Shown one piece after another: positions 8,023 through 16,491 of a stretch of 64,000 nucleotides of DNA. The notes under the pieces are model-generated. The model searched no databases and was not told where the DNA came from. It worked only from the letters and a program-made list of their open reading frames with translations. Position 1 is the stretch's first letter. Every line of letters begins with the position of its first letter. This DNA comes from CAYNFR01 sp964616755 (GTDB taxonomy: Bacteria; Bacteroidota; Bacteroidia; Chitinophagales; Saprospiraceae): the NCBI GenBank assembly GCA_964616755.1, contig CAZTSI010000003.1, positions 76,923-140,922 of the forward strand. The letters are read 5' to 3'. Made by a program: the position numbers and the translations under genes.

Positions 8023-8892
8023 TTATTTTTCATGCACCTTCAAAAGTGGTTGGCGAATTCTCGAAATCAAGAAGCTTGAAACGATTATCATCGCCCCACC
8101 AATCATCATGGCGATGCTCAGTTGTTCACCAAAAAACAAATAACTAAACAAAACGGTGCTCACTACCTCTAGATACATCATGGCAGCGGCATATGTAGCT
8201 TTAAGATACTTTAAGGCAAAGAAAAACAATCCGAACACCCCCAATCCAATGATACTTGCATAGCTTATAGCAATGAGCAAATGTCGAGGAATAATATCGG
8301 GCGCATTGAGAATAAAAAAGGGCAAGAACAACACAGCCCCGGCCATATTTTGATACAAGATGATTTGATTTCTATGGTAGCGATGAGCTTCGGACTTAAA
8401 CAATACAACTGTCATAGCATATCCAATGGCTGATAGAATGGCGGCCATCATACCTAAGAAGTCCCTATCATTAAAGCTAAATTCTCTTTCAGAATAGGTT
8501 GTTATCAACCCTATAAATGATACAAATAGTAAGTACAAGTGATATCGACTGATTCCCTCTTTGAGGTAGTATGCGCCAAATAGCGCAGCAAAGATGGGCC
8601 AAGTGTAGAATAGGATTACGGCATTGCCCATCGAAGTAAAAATGAAGGCAATTAAGTAGAAATAGAGTCGAATGGCATTGATGATGGACGCGGTCATCAT
8701 TTTTGACATATTCCCTTGCCACAAGGGCATTTTTTGCCATTTTATCCATATTAACAAGACAACCGTTGGTATTACTCCTCTTACCCACGCAATAGCCGTT
8801 GGACTTATACTTGTCATTGACTTAATGAAAAGTCCATTTGTCCCAGCAATAGTCGCGGCAAGGATTAGGGCAAGTAAGGCCTTTTGGTGCAT
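8023..8892 (-). CDS. EamA/DMT-superfamily permease
   Basis: A 289-residue integral membrane protein with ten predicted helices in two EamA repeats. The first repeat holds AAIAGTNGLFIKS-type and WVRGVIPTVVLL segments and the second GMMAAILSAIGYAMTVVLFK, ending AMMIGGAMIIVSSFLISR. It probably exports a metabolite or drug; substrate unknown. ATG 8892 (MHQKALLALI) is chosen over an in-frame TTG at 8922, which would add ten polar residues. It ends 63 bases upstream of the cold-shock ATG on the same strand. Confidence 0.85.
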   Translation of the reverse strand: MHQKALLALILAATIAGTNGLFIKSMTSISPTAIAWVRGVIPTVVLLIWIKWQKMPLWQGNMSKMMTASIINAIRLYFYLIAFIFTSMGNAVILFYTWPIFAALFGAYYLKEGISRYHLYLLFVSFIGLITTYSEREFSFNDRDFLGMMAAILSAIGYAMTVVLFKSEAHRYHRNQIILYQNMAGAVLFLPFFILNAPDIIPRHLLIAISYASIIGLGVFGLFFFALKYLKATYAAAMMYLEVVSTVLFSYLFFGEQLSIAMMIGGAMIIVSSFLISRIRQPLLKVHEK

Positions 8893-9070
8893 GTTAGATA
8901 AATTGGTGACAATAAGGTGCAAATTATCCTTTGTTCAGCTATTCAGAAACTCCTTCTGCGAACTCTTGTAGATGATTAAAGAGAATTGTCCTAATTATAA
9001 GTAAGAAGTAGCATTAAATTAGAATTTTAAAATGTAGTGCTTTAGGCGGCGGATAAGTAAAGGCTTAAGT

Positions 9071-9078
9071 TAGCTTTG
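9071..9078 (+). promoter_or_regulatory. Putative Bacteroidota -7 box (TAGCTTTG)
   Basis: An exact TAnnTTTG match 24 bases before the ATG at 9103. No good -33 TTTG is seen at the expected spacing. Confidence 0.45.
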
Positions 9079-9102
9079 TCTTCACATTTTAATAATGAGT
9101 TA

Positions 9103-9702
9103 ATGGAGTTTGTTATTCTAGGATTTCTTGCTGCTTTTATGGGTTTCTTACCCCCAGGAATGCTCAACCTTATTACTGTCAAAGTATCAATCGCTAGCGA
9201 TAGATGGCGAGCCTTTCTGTTCAGTCTTGGCGCAGCCACAACGATTGGTATTCAAGGTATGATCGCTACACTTGTCCTTCATATGTTGGATGAAGGCAGC
9301 CCCATTGTAGAAACGTTGAAGTCTTTTGCCATTGTAGTTTTAATGTCCTTAGCCTATTATTTTTATCGACTTTCATTTAAAAAACAAGGCGAGGGTAAAA
9401 ATTTGATCTTCAAAAGCACTTTTCTTTCCGGTTTGGTCATGGCTACTTTCAATTTAATTGCTGTGCCTTTTTTTGTAGGTATATTGATTGCAAGAGGTGC
9501 AAGCATTACGTCCTCAGCTACTGTATTGTTTGGACTAGGCACAGCCTCTGGCTCTTTAGCCTTGTTTAGTGTTTATAATTTGTCGTCGGCTTATGTGCTA
9601 AAAAGAATCGGTGTGGTGACACGAAATATCAACATGATTTTGGCGACGCTTTTTGTCGTGTTAGCTCTTATTCTATTGATTCAAAAATTAAAAGGTTTTT
9701 AA
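9103..9702 (+). CDS. LysE-family translocator-like membrane protein
   Basis: A 199-residue membrane protein with six predicted helices. The N-terminal block FLAAFMGFLPPGMLNLITVKVSI has the Gly-x-x-Pro-Gly-Pro-like signature of LysE/RhtB amino-acid exporters, here LPPGMLN. The remaining helices are arranged as in that family. ATG 9103 places the first helix at the N-terminus; the frame is open to a TTG at 9076. It is monocistronic, convergent with the porin gene, with a short hairpin (9716-9731) between them. Exported substrate unknown; assignment to LysE rather than another small exporter is moderately sure. Confidence 0.75.
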   Translation: MEFVILGFLAAFMGFLPPGMLNLITVKVSIASDRWRAFLFSLGAATTIGIQGMIATLVLHMLDEGSPIVETLKSFAIVVLMSLAYYFYRLSFKKQGEGKNLIFKSTFLSGLVMATFNLIAVPFFVGILIARGASITSSATVLFGLGTASGSLALFSVYNLSSAYVLKRIGVVTRNINMILATLFVVLALILLIQKLKGF

Positions 9703-9720
9703 TGTTTACCTTTTTTACGC

Positions 9721-10929
9721 TTAAAAGCGTACAGATAATTGGGAAGTGAACACATAATCATTTTTGAATAATTGATTTTGCGCGGCATCTTGATATGACA
9801 TTTTAGCGATGATATCTCGCGTAATTTTATATCCAACGACTAACTCTACTCTCTCTGTCGCGGGAGACCAAGGTCTCTCCTCATTAATATTGACGATCGG
9901 TAAAAGGACGTTATCAAAATTCAGTTGTTCGTATCTTGCGGCGATATAAGCTCCAACCCAAAACGGTAAATTTATCTTAGTCTCAGCTAACCAATGCGTA
10001 TTGCCCAATCCTTCTATGGGCTCATAGTTAATTTCATTTTGCGGCAATAAAATAAAGATATATGGGGCTGTCCACTCATTACGTAAATATTGGGCGCTAA
10101 ATTCAAAATAACTATAATTCAAGTTGACATCAACGGCGTAAGCTGTTTGTTTGAATTGATTAAATTGATCATCGGGAATGACTTCGTTAATTGTATTTTC
10201 GCGATTCAAATACGCCCCATAGCTAAATGAAGCGCCCACTTTTGCCCAGATCACTGGTTTTAGTACCACTCTACCGATGAGTGAAACACTACCTTGACCT
10301 ACTTCTGAATACCCTGATGCTGGACTATTAGTTAAGGCAATATTGTAATCTACTAACTGATCATCTCCATAAGTGCCCTGAAAGGATATTCCTTGAGTAT
10401 ATCTACGTTGAAAAATGATAGATTGTCCTGCGACAGCATTATAGTTGAGTGGGCCAGCGGGCACATAACCAAAGGTGTTATCTACTCGTAGATTACGACT
10501 ACTTGCCAAAGGTAAATTTGCAAAAGGATTATCTGAAGAGAGGAATTTCTTATGATTATATCCAAAGGGTATAATCATCCTACCTACCTGAATGGTAAAA
10601 TCGCTATTCTTTATTGGCTGAATATTTAAATTTATCAATGAGAAGAAAACGTCATGCATTCGCCGTTGACCATAGTGATCCGACTGGAGCGCCACATCAA
10701 ACCAAATTTTATCAGAGAATTCTACCGTGCCAAAAAGTCGTGCGTTCGGGATGAACATGCTCCAGTTTTTGTTAGGGGTCTGATTGACAAGGATATTGGC
10801 GTTATCACCGGCTTTTCTGATTTCTAAATCAACCAGTCCACCCCAACTTATTTCTTGAGCCGCACCTCTCAGTGCAAAAGTTAAGCTGAATAGAAGTAAG
10901 CTTTTTTTAAATGTAAATAGTGTTTTCAT
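9721..10929 (-). CDS. Outer-membrane porin-like beta-barrel protein
   Basis: A 402-residue protein with a signal peptide (TLFTFKKSLLLFSLTFALRGAAQ). The rest is alternating beta-barrel sequence, with porin landmarks VDLEIRKAGDN, FTIQVGRMIIPFGYNH and LRVDNTFGYVP. It ends in FTSQLSVRF, whose C-terminal Phe is the usual outer-membrane barrel signal. It resembles phosphate-selective porin (OprO/P) or DUF1302-like barrels; specificity cannot be told. It is the last gene of a three-gene run after the cyclase (23 bases between) and the cupredoxin, which suggests it channels a substrate or metal linked to that sensor. Confidence 0.8.
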   Translation of the reverse strand: MKTLFTFKKSLLLFSLTFALRGAAQEISWGGLVDLEIRKAGDNANILVNQTPNKNWSMFIPNARLFGTVEFSDKIWFDVALQSDHYGQRRMHDVFFSLINLNIQPIKNSDFTIQVGRMIIPFGYNHKKFLSSDNPFANLPLASSRNLRVDNTFGYVPAGPLNYNAVAGQSIIFQRRYTQGISFQGTYGDDQLVDYNIALTNSPASGYSEVGQGSVSLIGRVVLKPVIWAKVGASFSYGAYLNRENTINEVIPDDQFNQFKQTAYAVDVNLNYSYFEFSAQYLRNEWTAPYIFILLPQNEINYEPIEGLGNTHWLAETKINLPFWVGAYIAARYEQLNFDNVLLPIVNINEERPWSPATERVELVVGYKITRDIIAKMSYQDAAQNQLFKNDYVFTSQLSVRF

Positions 10930-10952
10930 TTTTTTTGTGTTGATACTTGAAA

Positions 10953-12707
10953 TTAATTATATGAAAAGTCGACGGAGAATATGGTAATCGGTTTTTCAAT
11001 GCCTTTTACAAAAATGGGTTCTCTGTGATGGAGGAGTATTGTTCTATTGAGATGTTTGGCAGTATGTTCGCTGACCAAAATTTGATGTGCCTCAGCTTGA
11101 GAGCAAATGCGTGCTCCTAGATTTACATGATTTCCAAGAACGGTAAAGTCCATTCGCTCATCGGATCCCATTGCGCCCATAACCACCGTGCCTGTATTTA
11201 TGCCGATACCGATGCCAATTTCATCTCCAGCAAAAGCACGAATTTTTTCTTTAGCTAATTGTTGTATTTCGATAGCGGCCTGTACTGCCCTATTTTCTTT
11301 ATTATCACCTTCAAATATGGCCACTAATTCGTCTCCAACAAACTTGTCTATATCCCCTCCGAATTTCTTTATAATATCTGCTTGGAAGCTTAACATTTGA
11401 TTGAGCATCGTAATTACTTCTTCGGGGGGACGTTTTTCGCACCATTTGGTGAATGATCGAATATCTGAAAAAAAAATGGATAATTCTTTACGTTGGCCGC
11501 CAAGATCGCGATCGGTAAGATTTTTTTTGACCGCATCGAGGGTTGCTTTTGAAACAAATTTGAGGATCTCAAATTTTTCAGCTACACTTTGTTGTAAATT
11601 ATTAAATGTTTTCGTGAGGAGTCCTAGCTCATCATTCGTTGTAACGTGGACGGGATTTTTATAATCTCCACTCTCCATTCTTCTTATCCCCGATACTAAT
11701 TGATCGATGGGCTTAGTGAAATAATTTGCTAGAATATAACTCACTAAAATTGAAAAAATAATGCCTATAAGTCCTAAGATGAAAATACTCTTTTGTAATG
11801 AGTATAATTCTTTAAGCCTCTTAGTGTAAGAACTAGCTATTACATAATACGCCATAGGTTGCTCGTCACCCTGGTATAATTGAATGGGTGATACAAATAC
11901 CTGCCAATCTTCATCATGTAAAGGATGAATGAAGCTCTTAGATTGCCCAGTGGTATTTACTTCGATACCGATAGAACTTATTTTTTTCGAAAGTTCAAGC
12001 TTTTCATCTGATGACAATCCGCTAAAAGAGGTGGAAACCAAACTGCCCTGTATGAAAAAGGAAATCTCACTTTCTAAGTCGTTTGCTAATTGCTGCGCCT
12101 CTAAGGCACGAAATGGAAAGCCGTAAGAGAGGGCACCAATGACCATATCTCCAGAAAAAATGGGTATTGATACAACGGTGTAATATTGACCTGAAACATT
12201 CCAAATGGAAGGAGATGTAATATACTCTCCTTGTAGAGCGGCTGATATTCCTGGACGCTCCGCTATCGAAAACCTTGACGGAGAATGCGAAGATACTTGC
12301 CCTAAAATAACGCCATCGGCATCACTGGCGACGAGTAATCCTGCTGAGTCTATATTTTCAAAATAGCTCTGAGGGATCATATCCTCCGGTATGATAGGAT
12401 CGATATCGAGCAAATAGCGAAACTCATCATTCAACTTTTGATTAACCGTCTGAGCATCTTGAGTCGATACGGCAGCGCGCAAAGCTGGAGCATCTGCAAG
12501 AAGAATGGCCGACTGCGCGAGCTGTCTTGATCGGATTTCTTGGATCCTTCCAAAAATGTCCGCGCGATCCTTAAAGTTGCGTTGAATATCTTGGTTTATC
12601 CGGTTATTGACTTGATAGCTAAGGGCTAATGCTATAAAGAGTACTGTCAGTATTATAGTTAGAGAAGACCCTATGATGATTTTCATCCTTATACTAAGAC
12701 GTGTCAT
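10953..12707 (-). CDS. Membrane adenylate/guanylate cyclase with cache-like sensor and HAMP
   Basis: A 584-residue inner-membrane signalling enzyme. A first helix lies at about residues 9-30 (IIIGSSLTIILTVLFIALAL), then a roughly 270-residue periplasmic region resembling a double-cache sensor (GLLVASDADGVILGQ, YYTVVSIPIFSGD, IGALSYGFPF). A second helix sits near 305-325, then HAMP (NYFTKPIDQLVSGIRRMESGDY) and a class III cyclase domain from about 400. Metal-binding Asp residues are in FFSDIRSF and KFVGDELVAIF; the purine-site and transition-state region is DFTVLGNHVNLGARI. It should turn a periplasmic cue into cAMP or cGMP. Fifteen bases separate it from the cupredoxin gene; they are probably co-transcribed. 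The cue may be copper or redox state, an inference from the neighbour. Confidence 0.9.
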   Translation of the reverse strand: MTRLSIRMKIIIGSSLTIILTVLFIALALSYQVNNRINQDIQRNFKDRADIFGRIQEIRSRQLAQSAILLADAPALRAAVSTQDAQTVNQKLNDEFRYLLDIDPIIPEDMIPQSYFENIDSAGLLVASDADGVILGQVSSHSPSRFSIAERPGISAALQGEYITSPSIWNVSGQYYTVVSIPIFSGDMVIGALSYGFPFRALEAQQLANDLESEISFFIQGSLVSTSFSGLSSDEKLELSKKISSIGIEVNTTGQSKSFIHPLHDEDWQVFVSPIQLYQGDEQPMAYYVIASSYTKRLKELYSLQKSIFILGLIGIIFSILVSYILANYFTKPIDQLVSGIRRMESGDYKNPVHVTTNDELGLLTKTFNNLQQSVAEKFEILKFVSKATLDAVKKNLTDRDLGGQRKELSIFFSDIRSFTKWCEKRPPEEVITMLNQMLSFQADIIKKFGGDIDKFVGDELVAIFEGDNKENRAVQAAIEIQQLAKEKIRAFAGDEIGIGIGINTGTVVMGAMGSDERMDFTVLGNHVNLGARICSQAEAHQILVSEHTAKHLNRTILLHHREPIFVKGIEKPITIFSVDFSYN

Positions 12708-12721
12708 AGGAGTCGAAGGCT

Positions 12722-13387
12722 TTATTTTGTTAATATAATATTGGTCGTTACGGGCTTATCTGTTACAGTAATAGCTGTGCTATTTTGCTGACAACCAGAG
12801 GCATATGCATGAAGTGTATATTGTCCTGGCGGAATGTCATTTAACACAAAGCGCTGTTGTTGATTCGTTAAAGTCCAAATACGCGTTTTGTTGGAGACGA
12901 CTAAGATCTCTGCATTCATTTCAGTGTGTATGTCGCAAAAAAGCTTTATCAGTCCTTCTTTTTCAAATATGACCTCCACGGCCTCACCTTGGGTTCGTCT
13001 TCCAATATCAAATTTTTTCACGGACGAAAGACTAAATACATTGTGGTATACTGGATCAGAATTCTTCACTTGAATACGTTCACCTTGACGAACGACCATC
13101 AACCTAGGCTCAAACTGTATGTCCTTCTGATTAAGAACCTGAACCGTCGTCTGATTGATTTTATATTCATTGACTTGTTCAAGCCAAATGACCGCTGCTG
13201 TTGACTCATCTTCTTTTTTCGATACCGACGTCTTGTTGCCGTAGGGGCTCCGTTTTCCTTTTGATGTTGTCATATCGGGCATTTTTACTGTTCCTTCAAT
13301 TGTAAAGCCAGCTGCCTTTTGGTCATGAAGGTAATATGGGTCATGTATACCTGCACAGAGAATTATCAGAATAAACCAAATATGCAT
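12722..13387 (-). CDS. Exported cupredoxin-like protein
   Basis: A 221-residue protein with a short N-terminal hydrophobic export signal. Residues about 90-165 form a cupredoxin: NSDPVYHNVFSLS supplies the first His, and LFCDIHTEMNAEI supplies Cys, His and Met, the classic type 1 copper set. The remaining tail (QRFVLNDIPPGQYTLHAYASGC) looks like a carboxypeptidase-regulatory beta-sandwich. This layout matches proteins annotated as methylamine-utilisation-like, but no methylamine dehydrogenase is nearby. It leads the operon of cyclase and porin and probably acts in the periplasm as an electron carrier or copper sensor. A TAACTTTA box lies at 13415-13422 on the same strand. Confidence 0.85.
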   Translation of the reverse strand: MHIWFILIILCAGIHDPYYLHDQKAAGFTIEGTVKMPDMTTSKGKRSPYGNKTSVSKKEDESTAAVIWLEQVNEYKINQTTVQVLNQKDIQFEPRLMVVRQGERIQVKNSDPVYHNVFSLSSVKKFDIGRRTQGEAVEVIFEKEGLIKLFCDIHTEMNAEILVVSNKTRIWTLTNQQQRFVLNDIPPGQYTLHAYASGCQQNSTAITVTDKPVTTNIILTK

Positions 13388-13633
13388 AATTGTTTTTTTG
13401 ATTGTGTGAAGTCGTAAAGTTAGTCATTGATCTTAGCATGCTGCACAAATTTAACTAAGCCAAAGGTCTAGAATGGCTCTTTTTAAGTCCTTTGGTTGTA
13501 TAAATCACTAAAAATGGTGATAGTCCCTAGGCAATTCGAGTCATTAAAACAGCTCATTTGTTCTCAACTACGCGTACTCTTGCCTCGTTTATCTGCGCAG
13601 ACGAAACGATCTGGACGTATCTATTGTCTTATT

Positions 13634-14626
13634 TTATTCTTTGTAAATATTATGGATGAAAGTTAATATCTCATCCCTAACTTGCGGCCAATCAGAAGTT
13701 TTATACGATGAGCCGATTACGTGATTTCCTGCCTCTGGGAATGCATCAAATTCTATCATAGAAGGTGGCGTCGAAATGGCTGACTTAAATTTTAGCATTG
13801 CGTCAACACTAACCACTTGGTCTTGTTCTTTTTCATTTCGATAATAGTACCCCACATATACGGGAAGTTGTATTTTGGAAAAAATATCCCTCGTCATTGT
13901 TTGATCAATCAACGCTTGAAGGGCTATGAGTCCCTCTACGTGGTATTCGTTTGTCCAATAGGCTTTGTAGGATTGAGTAGAATCAAGTAGCCTATATTCT
14001 CCTACGAGTTTATGCGCTAATTGGCGACCCCAGCTACCTGTCAGCATCTTAGCCGTTTTGTTTTTAATTGAAATGTTGGGGCTCAGCATAATGAGACTGC
14101 TGATGTCTGGATCGTTAGCTGCAAGATAAATGGCTAAGGTGCTGCCTGTGCTACAAGACATTACAATAAGGGTGTCGCCGAGCACCTTGCCTATAGCTAT
14201 GGCTTGCTTAGCATCGTCCATCAACTGAGCTGGAGTAAGGTATCGAAATACTTCCTTGTCTTGAACTCCGTGATCTCGAAGTCTTGCAAGATAGAGGTTT
14301 GCTTTTAGCGAATCAGCTATCTGGAGATGAATTGGAAAGCCTTCTCCCTGACTCGCACTGAATCCATGAATGTAAACGATACTATAGGCTGTTTTTTTTC
14401 GAGAGCTATCTGCCCAGACTATTCTGGCTTCGTTATCTGGTTTTAGATTTGTAATGAGCGCTTCTTTTTTAGCTATAAGTTTATCAAGGTTAGCCAAGTC
14501 GTATTGCTGCTCAAGAGGAGCGTTGTTGACCTTTTCAAATTTTGGCTTAGGGCCTAACACAAATACTGTTAATCCCAGAAGCGGAACAATAAGTAAGGCC
14601 ATCAATACTTTCTTTACGACTTTCAT
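13634..14626 (-). CDS. Alpha/beta hydrolase, membrane anchored or exported
   Basis: A 330-residue protein with an N-terminal helix (VLMALLIVPLLGLTVFVLG) serving as signal or anchor. The hydrolase core shows the HG oxyanion motif IVYIHGFSASQGEGFP, then the nucleophile elbow VMSCSTGSTLA (S-C-S-T-G, with the middle Ser as nucleophile). The acid is probably in DQVVSVDAM and the His in EAGNHVIGSS. It probably cleaves an ester or similar bond in the periplasm; substrate unknown. It is downstream of recQ on the same strand (56 bases), probably with separate control. Confidence 0.85.
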   Translation of the reverse strand: MKVVKKVLMALLIVPLLGLTVFVLGPKPKFEKVNNAPLEQQYDLANLDKLIAKKEALITNLKPDNEARIVWADSSRKKTAYSIVYIHGFSASQGEGFPIHLQIADSLKANLYLARLRDHGVQDKEVFRYLTPAQLMDDAKQAIAIGKVLGDTLIVMSCSTGSTLAIYLAANDPDISSLIMLSPNISIKNKTAKMLTGSWGRQLAHKLVGEYRLLDSTQSYKAYWTNEYHVEGLIALQALIDQTMTRDIFSKIQLPVYVGYYYRNEKEQDQVVSVDAMLKFKSAISTPPSMIEFDAFPEAGNHVIGSSYKTSDWPQVRDEILTFIHNIYKE

Positions 14627-14682
14627 TAATACAGTGAGTTAAGTTGTTACTTTATTTACAAGGCTTTATCAACGTATGGTGG

Positions 14683-16491
14683 TTACTGTTCTTTCATATA
14701 TTCTTCAATGATACGAATGATTTGGTGCCCGTACTTTTCTTTTTTTAACTGACCTATGCCTTCTATGTTATCTAACGCAGCCCAGAATAAAGGTTTTTGG
14801 TCTGATAGATGTTTGAGCGTTTTATCATGAAAGATAGTATATGCTGGTATGCGTTGCTGCGATGCCTGATGAGCTCTCCAGATTCGTAGTTTTTCAAAAA
14901 GATGGTCATCTGGATGTAAAGGTATGTCGGATGTTCTGCGTTTTTTTGTCACCAGTGAAGGTGATAGATATTTGTGCAATTCTATTATGCGGTTCATTTG
15001 AAGTACATCATGTGCCAAGGGCGTCAGACGCAAGAGTGATCCGCGGGCATAATCTATTTCTACGATGCCCAATTGAATGATTTGTGTCAGATATTCTCTC
15101 CATTCTGGATAGCTCAAGTCCCGACCGGCCCCAAAGGTTTTAATCTCATGAAACCCTTTTTCTCTTAATTCTGGCTTGATAGTACCTTTGAGAACATCCA
15201 TTAAGTTGGTAAGGGTGAGCTGCTCTTGGCATCGACTAATGGCGCTGATTACTTTTTGTGCGATGATCGTGCCATCAAATCGCTTAGGCGGCGAAAGACA
15301 AATGTCGCAATGACCGCATGGGGTATGTCGGTATTCGCCAAAGTAGTTGAGAATCACGTTCGTACGGCAATTAAAACCGCTGCCCAGTTGCCACATGCGA
15401 TCTAGCTTATCAGATTGTATTTCTTTGTACTCTAATTCAGAGTCACTATTCTCGATAAATTTTCTGAGTTGCGTCACATCAGCCCAGCTATGAAACAATA
15501 GGGCCTCTGACGGCAGATTATCTCGACCTGCTCGTCCAATTTCTTGATAGTAGCTTTCAATATTTTTGGGTAAATTATAATGAATCACAAATCTAACATT
15601 GCTCTTGTCGATGCCCATGCCAAAGGCGATCGTAGCACAAATAATATGGATTTCGTCATTTTGAAATCTCGATTGAATGCGGCTCCTACTAAGTGCATCC
15701 ATCCCTGCATGGTAGTAGGCAGATTTGTAGCCCAATTTTTCTAATTCATGTGCCGTTTTCTCCGCTGTGTTTCGACTCAGGGTATAAATGATGCCAGATT
15801 GATGGACAAACTTATTTAGGAATCTCCTAATCTGCGCCATTCTATTTTGGGCCGGCAAGGATTGAAGATAAATATTATGGCGTTCAAAGCTCATGATACT
15901 CACCTTGGGTTCCTTAAGAGCGAGTTTTTCTAACATTTCAAATCTCGTAGCGGCATCTGCTGTGGCCGTCAAGGCGACGAGTGTAGCGGCGGGAAAACAC
16001 TCGCGCAATTGCTTTAGCTTAGTGTATTCGGGCCTAAAGTCATTGCCCCAAATCGAGACACAATGCGCTTCATCTATTGCAATTAAAGGAATACATTTAT
16101 TTCTAAGAAAATCTAAGAATCGCGGCTGCAGCACAGTTTCGGGGGAGAGATAAAGGATGGTAAGTTCCCCTCTATCGATGTCATTGGTCAACGATTGTTT
16201 TTCGTCTAAAGACAAGTTGCTATGAATAGCGGCGGCATTCACTCCTAATTGCTTTAATGCAGCAACCTGATCCTCCATCAAGGCAATCAGCGGCGAGATA
16301 ACTAAGGTCATACCCTTCATCAATAATGCAGGTAGCTGATAACATAAGGATTTTCCCCCGCCCGTGGGCATAATGATGAGATTGTCTTGCTTGTTTAAGA
16401 TGCTTGTTATTATTTCTTCTTGCCCTTCTCTAAACTGATGGTATCCAAAAACTTCTGCAAGCTTTTTTCTTGATTCTATTCTTTGATCCAT
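14683..16491 (-). CDS. recQ: ATP-dependent DNA helicase RecQ
   Basis: A 602-residue 3'-5' DNA helicase for recombination repair. Helicase motifs: FREGQEEII (motif 0), MPTGGGKSLCYQLPAL (Walker A), IDEAHCVSIWGNDFRPEY (DEAH and RecQ aromatic-rich loop), ALTATAD, and HYNLPKNIESYYQEIGRAGRD. The zinc cluster of the RQC region is visible as FNCRTNVILNYFGEYRHTPCGHCDIC. The C-terminus (FEKLRIWRAHQASQQRIPAYTIFHD) is an HRDC domain. The ATG at 16489-16491 overlaps the 3' end of the sulfatase gene by 16 bases, so the two are co-transcribed. Confidence 0.96.
   Translation of the reverse strand: MDQRIESRKKLAEVFGYHQFREGQEEIITSILNKQDNLIIMPTGGGKSLCYQLPALLMKGMTLVISPLIALMEDQVAALKQLGVNAAAIHSNLSLDEKQSLTNDIDRGELTILYLSPETVLQPRFLDFLRNKCIPLIAIDEAHCVSIWGNDFRPEYTKLKQLRECFPAATLVALTATADAATRFEMLEKLALKEPKVSIMSFERHNIYLQSLPAQNRMAQIRRFLNKFVHQSGIIYTLSRNTAEKTAHELEKLGYKSAYYHAGMDALSRSRIQSRFQNDEIHIICATIAFGMGIDKSNVRFVIHYNLPKNIESYYQEIGRAGRDNLPSEALLFHSWADVTQLRKFIENSDSELEYKEIQSDKLDRMWQLGSGFNCRTNVILNYFGEYRHTPCGHCDICLSPPKRFDGTIIAQKVISAISRCQEQLTLTNLMDVLKGTIKPELREKGFHEIKTFGAGRDLSYPEWREYLTQIIQLGIVEIDYARGSLLRLTPLAHDVLQMNRIIELHKYLSPSLVTKKRRTSDIPLHPDDHLFEKLRIWRAHQASQQRIPAYTIFHDKTLKHLSDQKPLFWAALDNIEGIGQLKKEKYGHQIIRIIEEYMKEQ

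Noticed and set aside
8672..8971. Plus-strand frame opposite the EamA gene
   Set aside because: It is the shadow of the minus-strand permease, with low-complexity hydrophobic residues.
9716..9731. Terminator between lysE and porin genes
   Set aside because: The hairpin is 7 bp with a 2-base loop, and neither strand has a T run after it.
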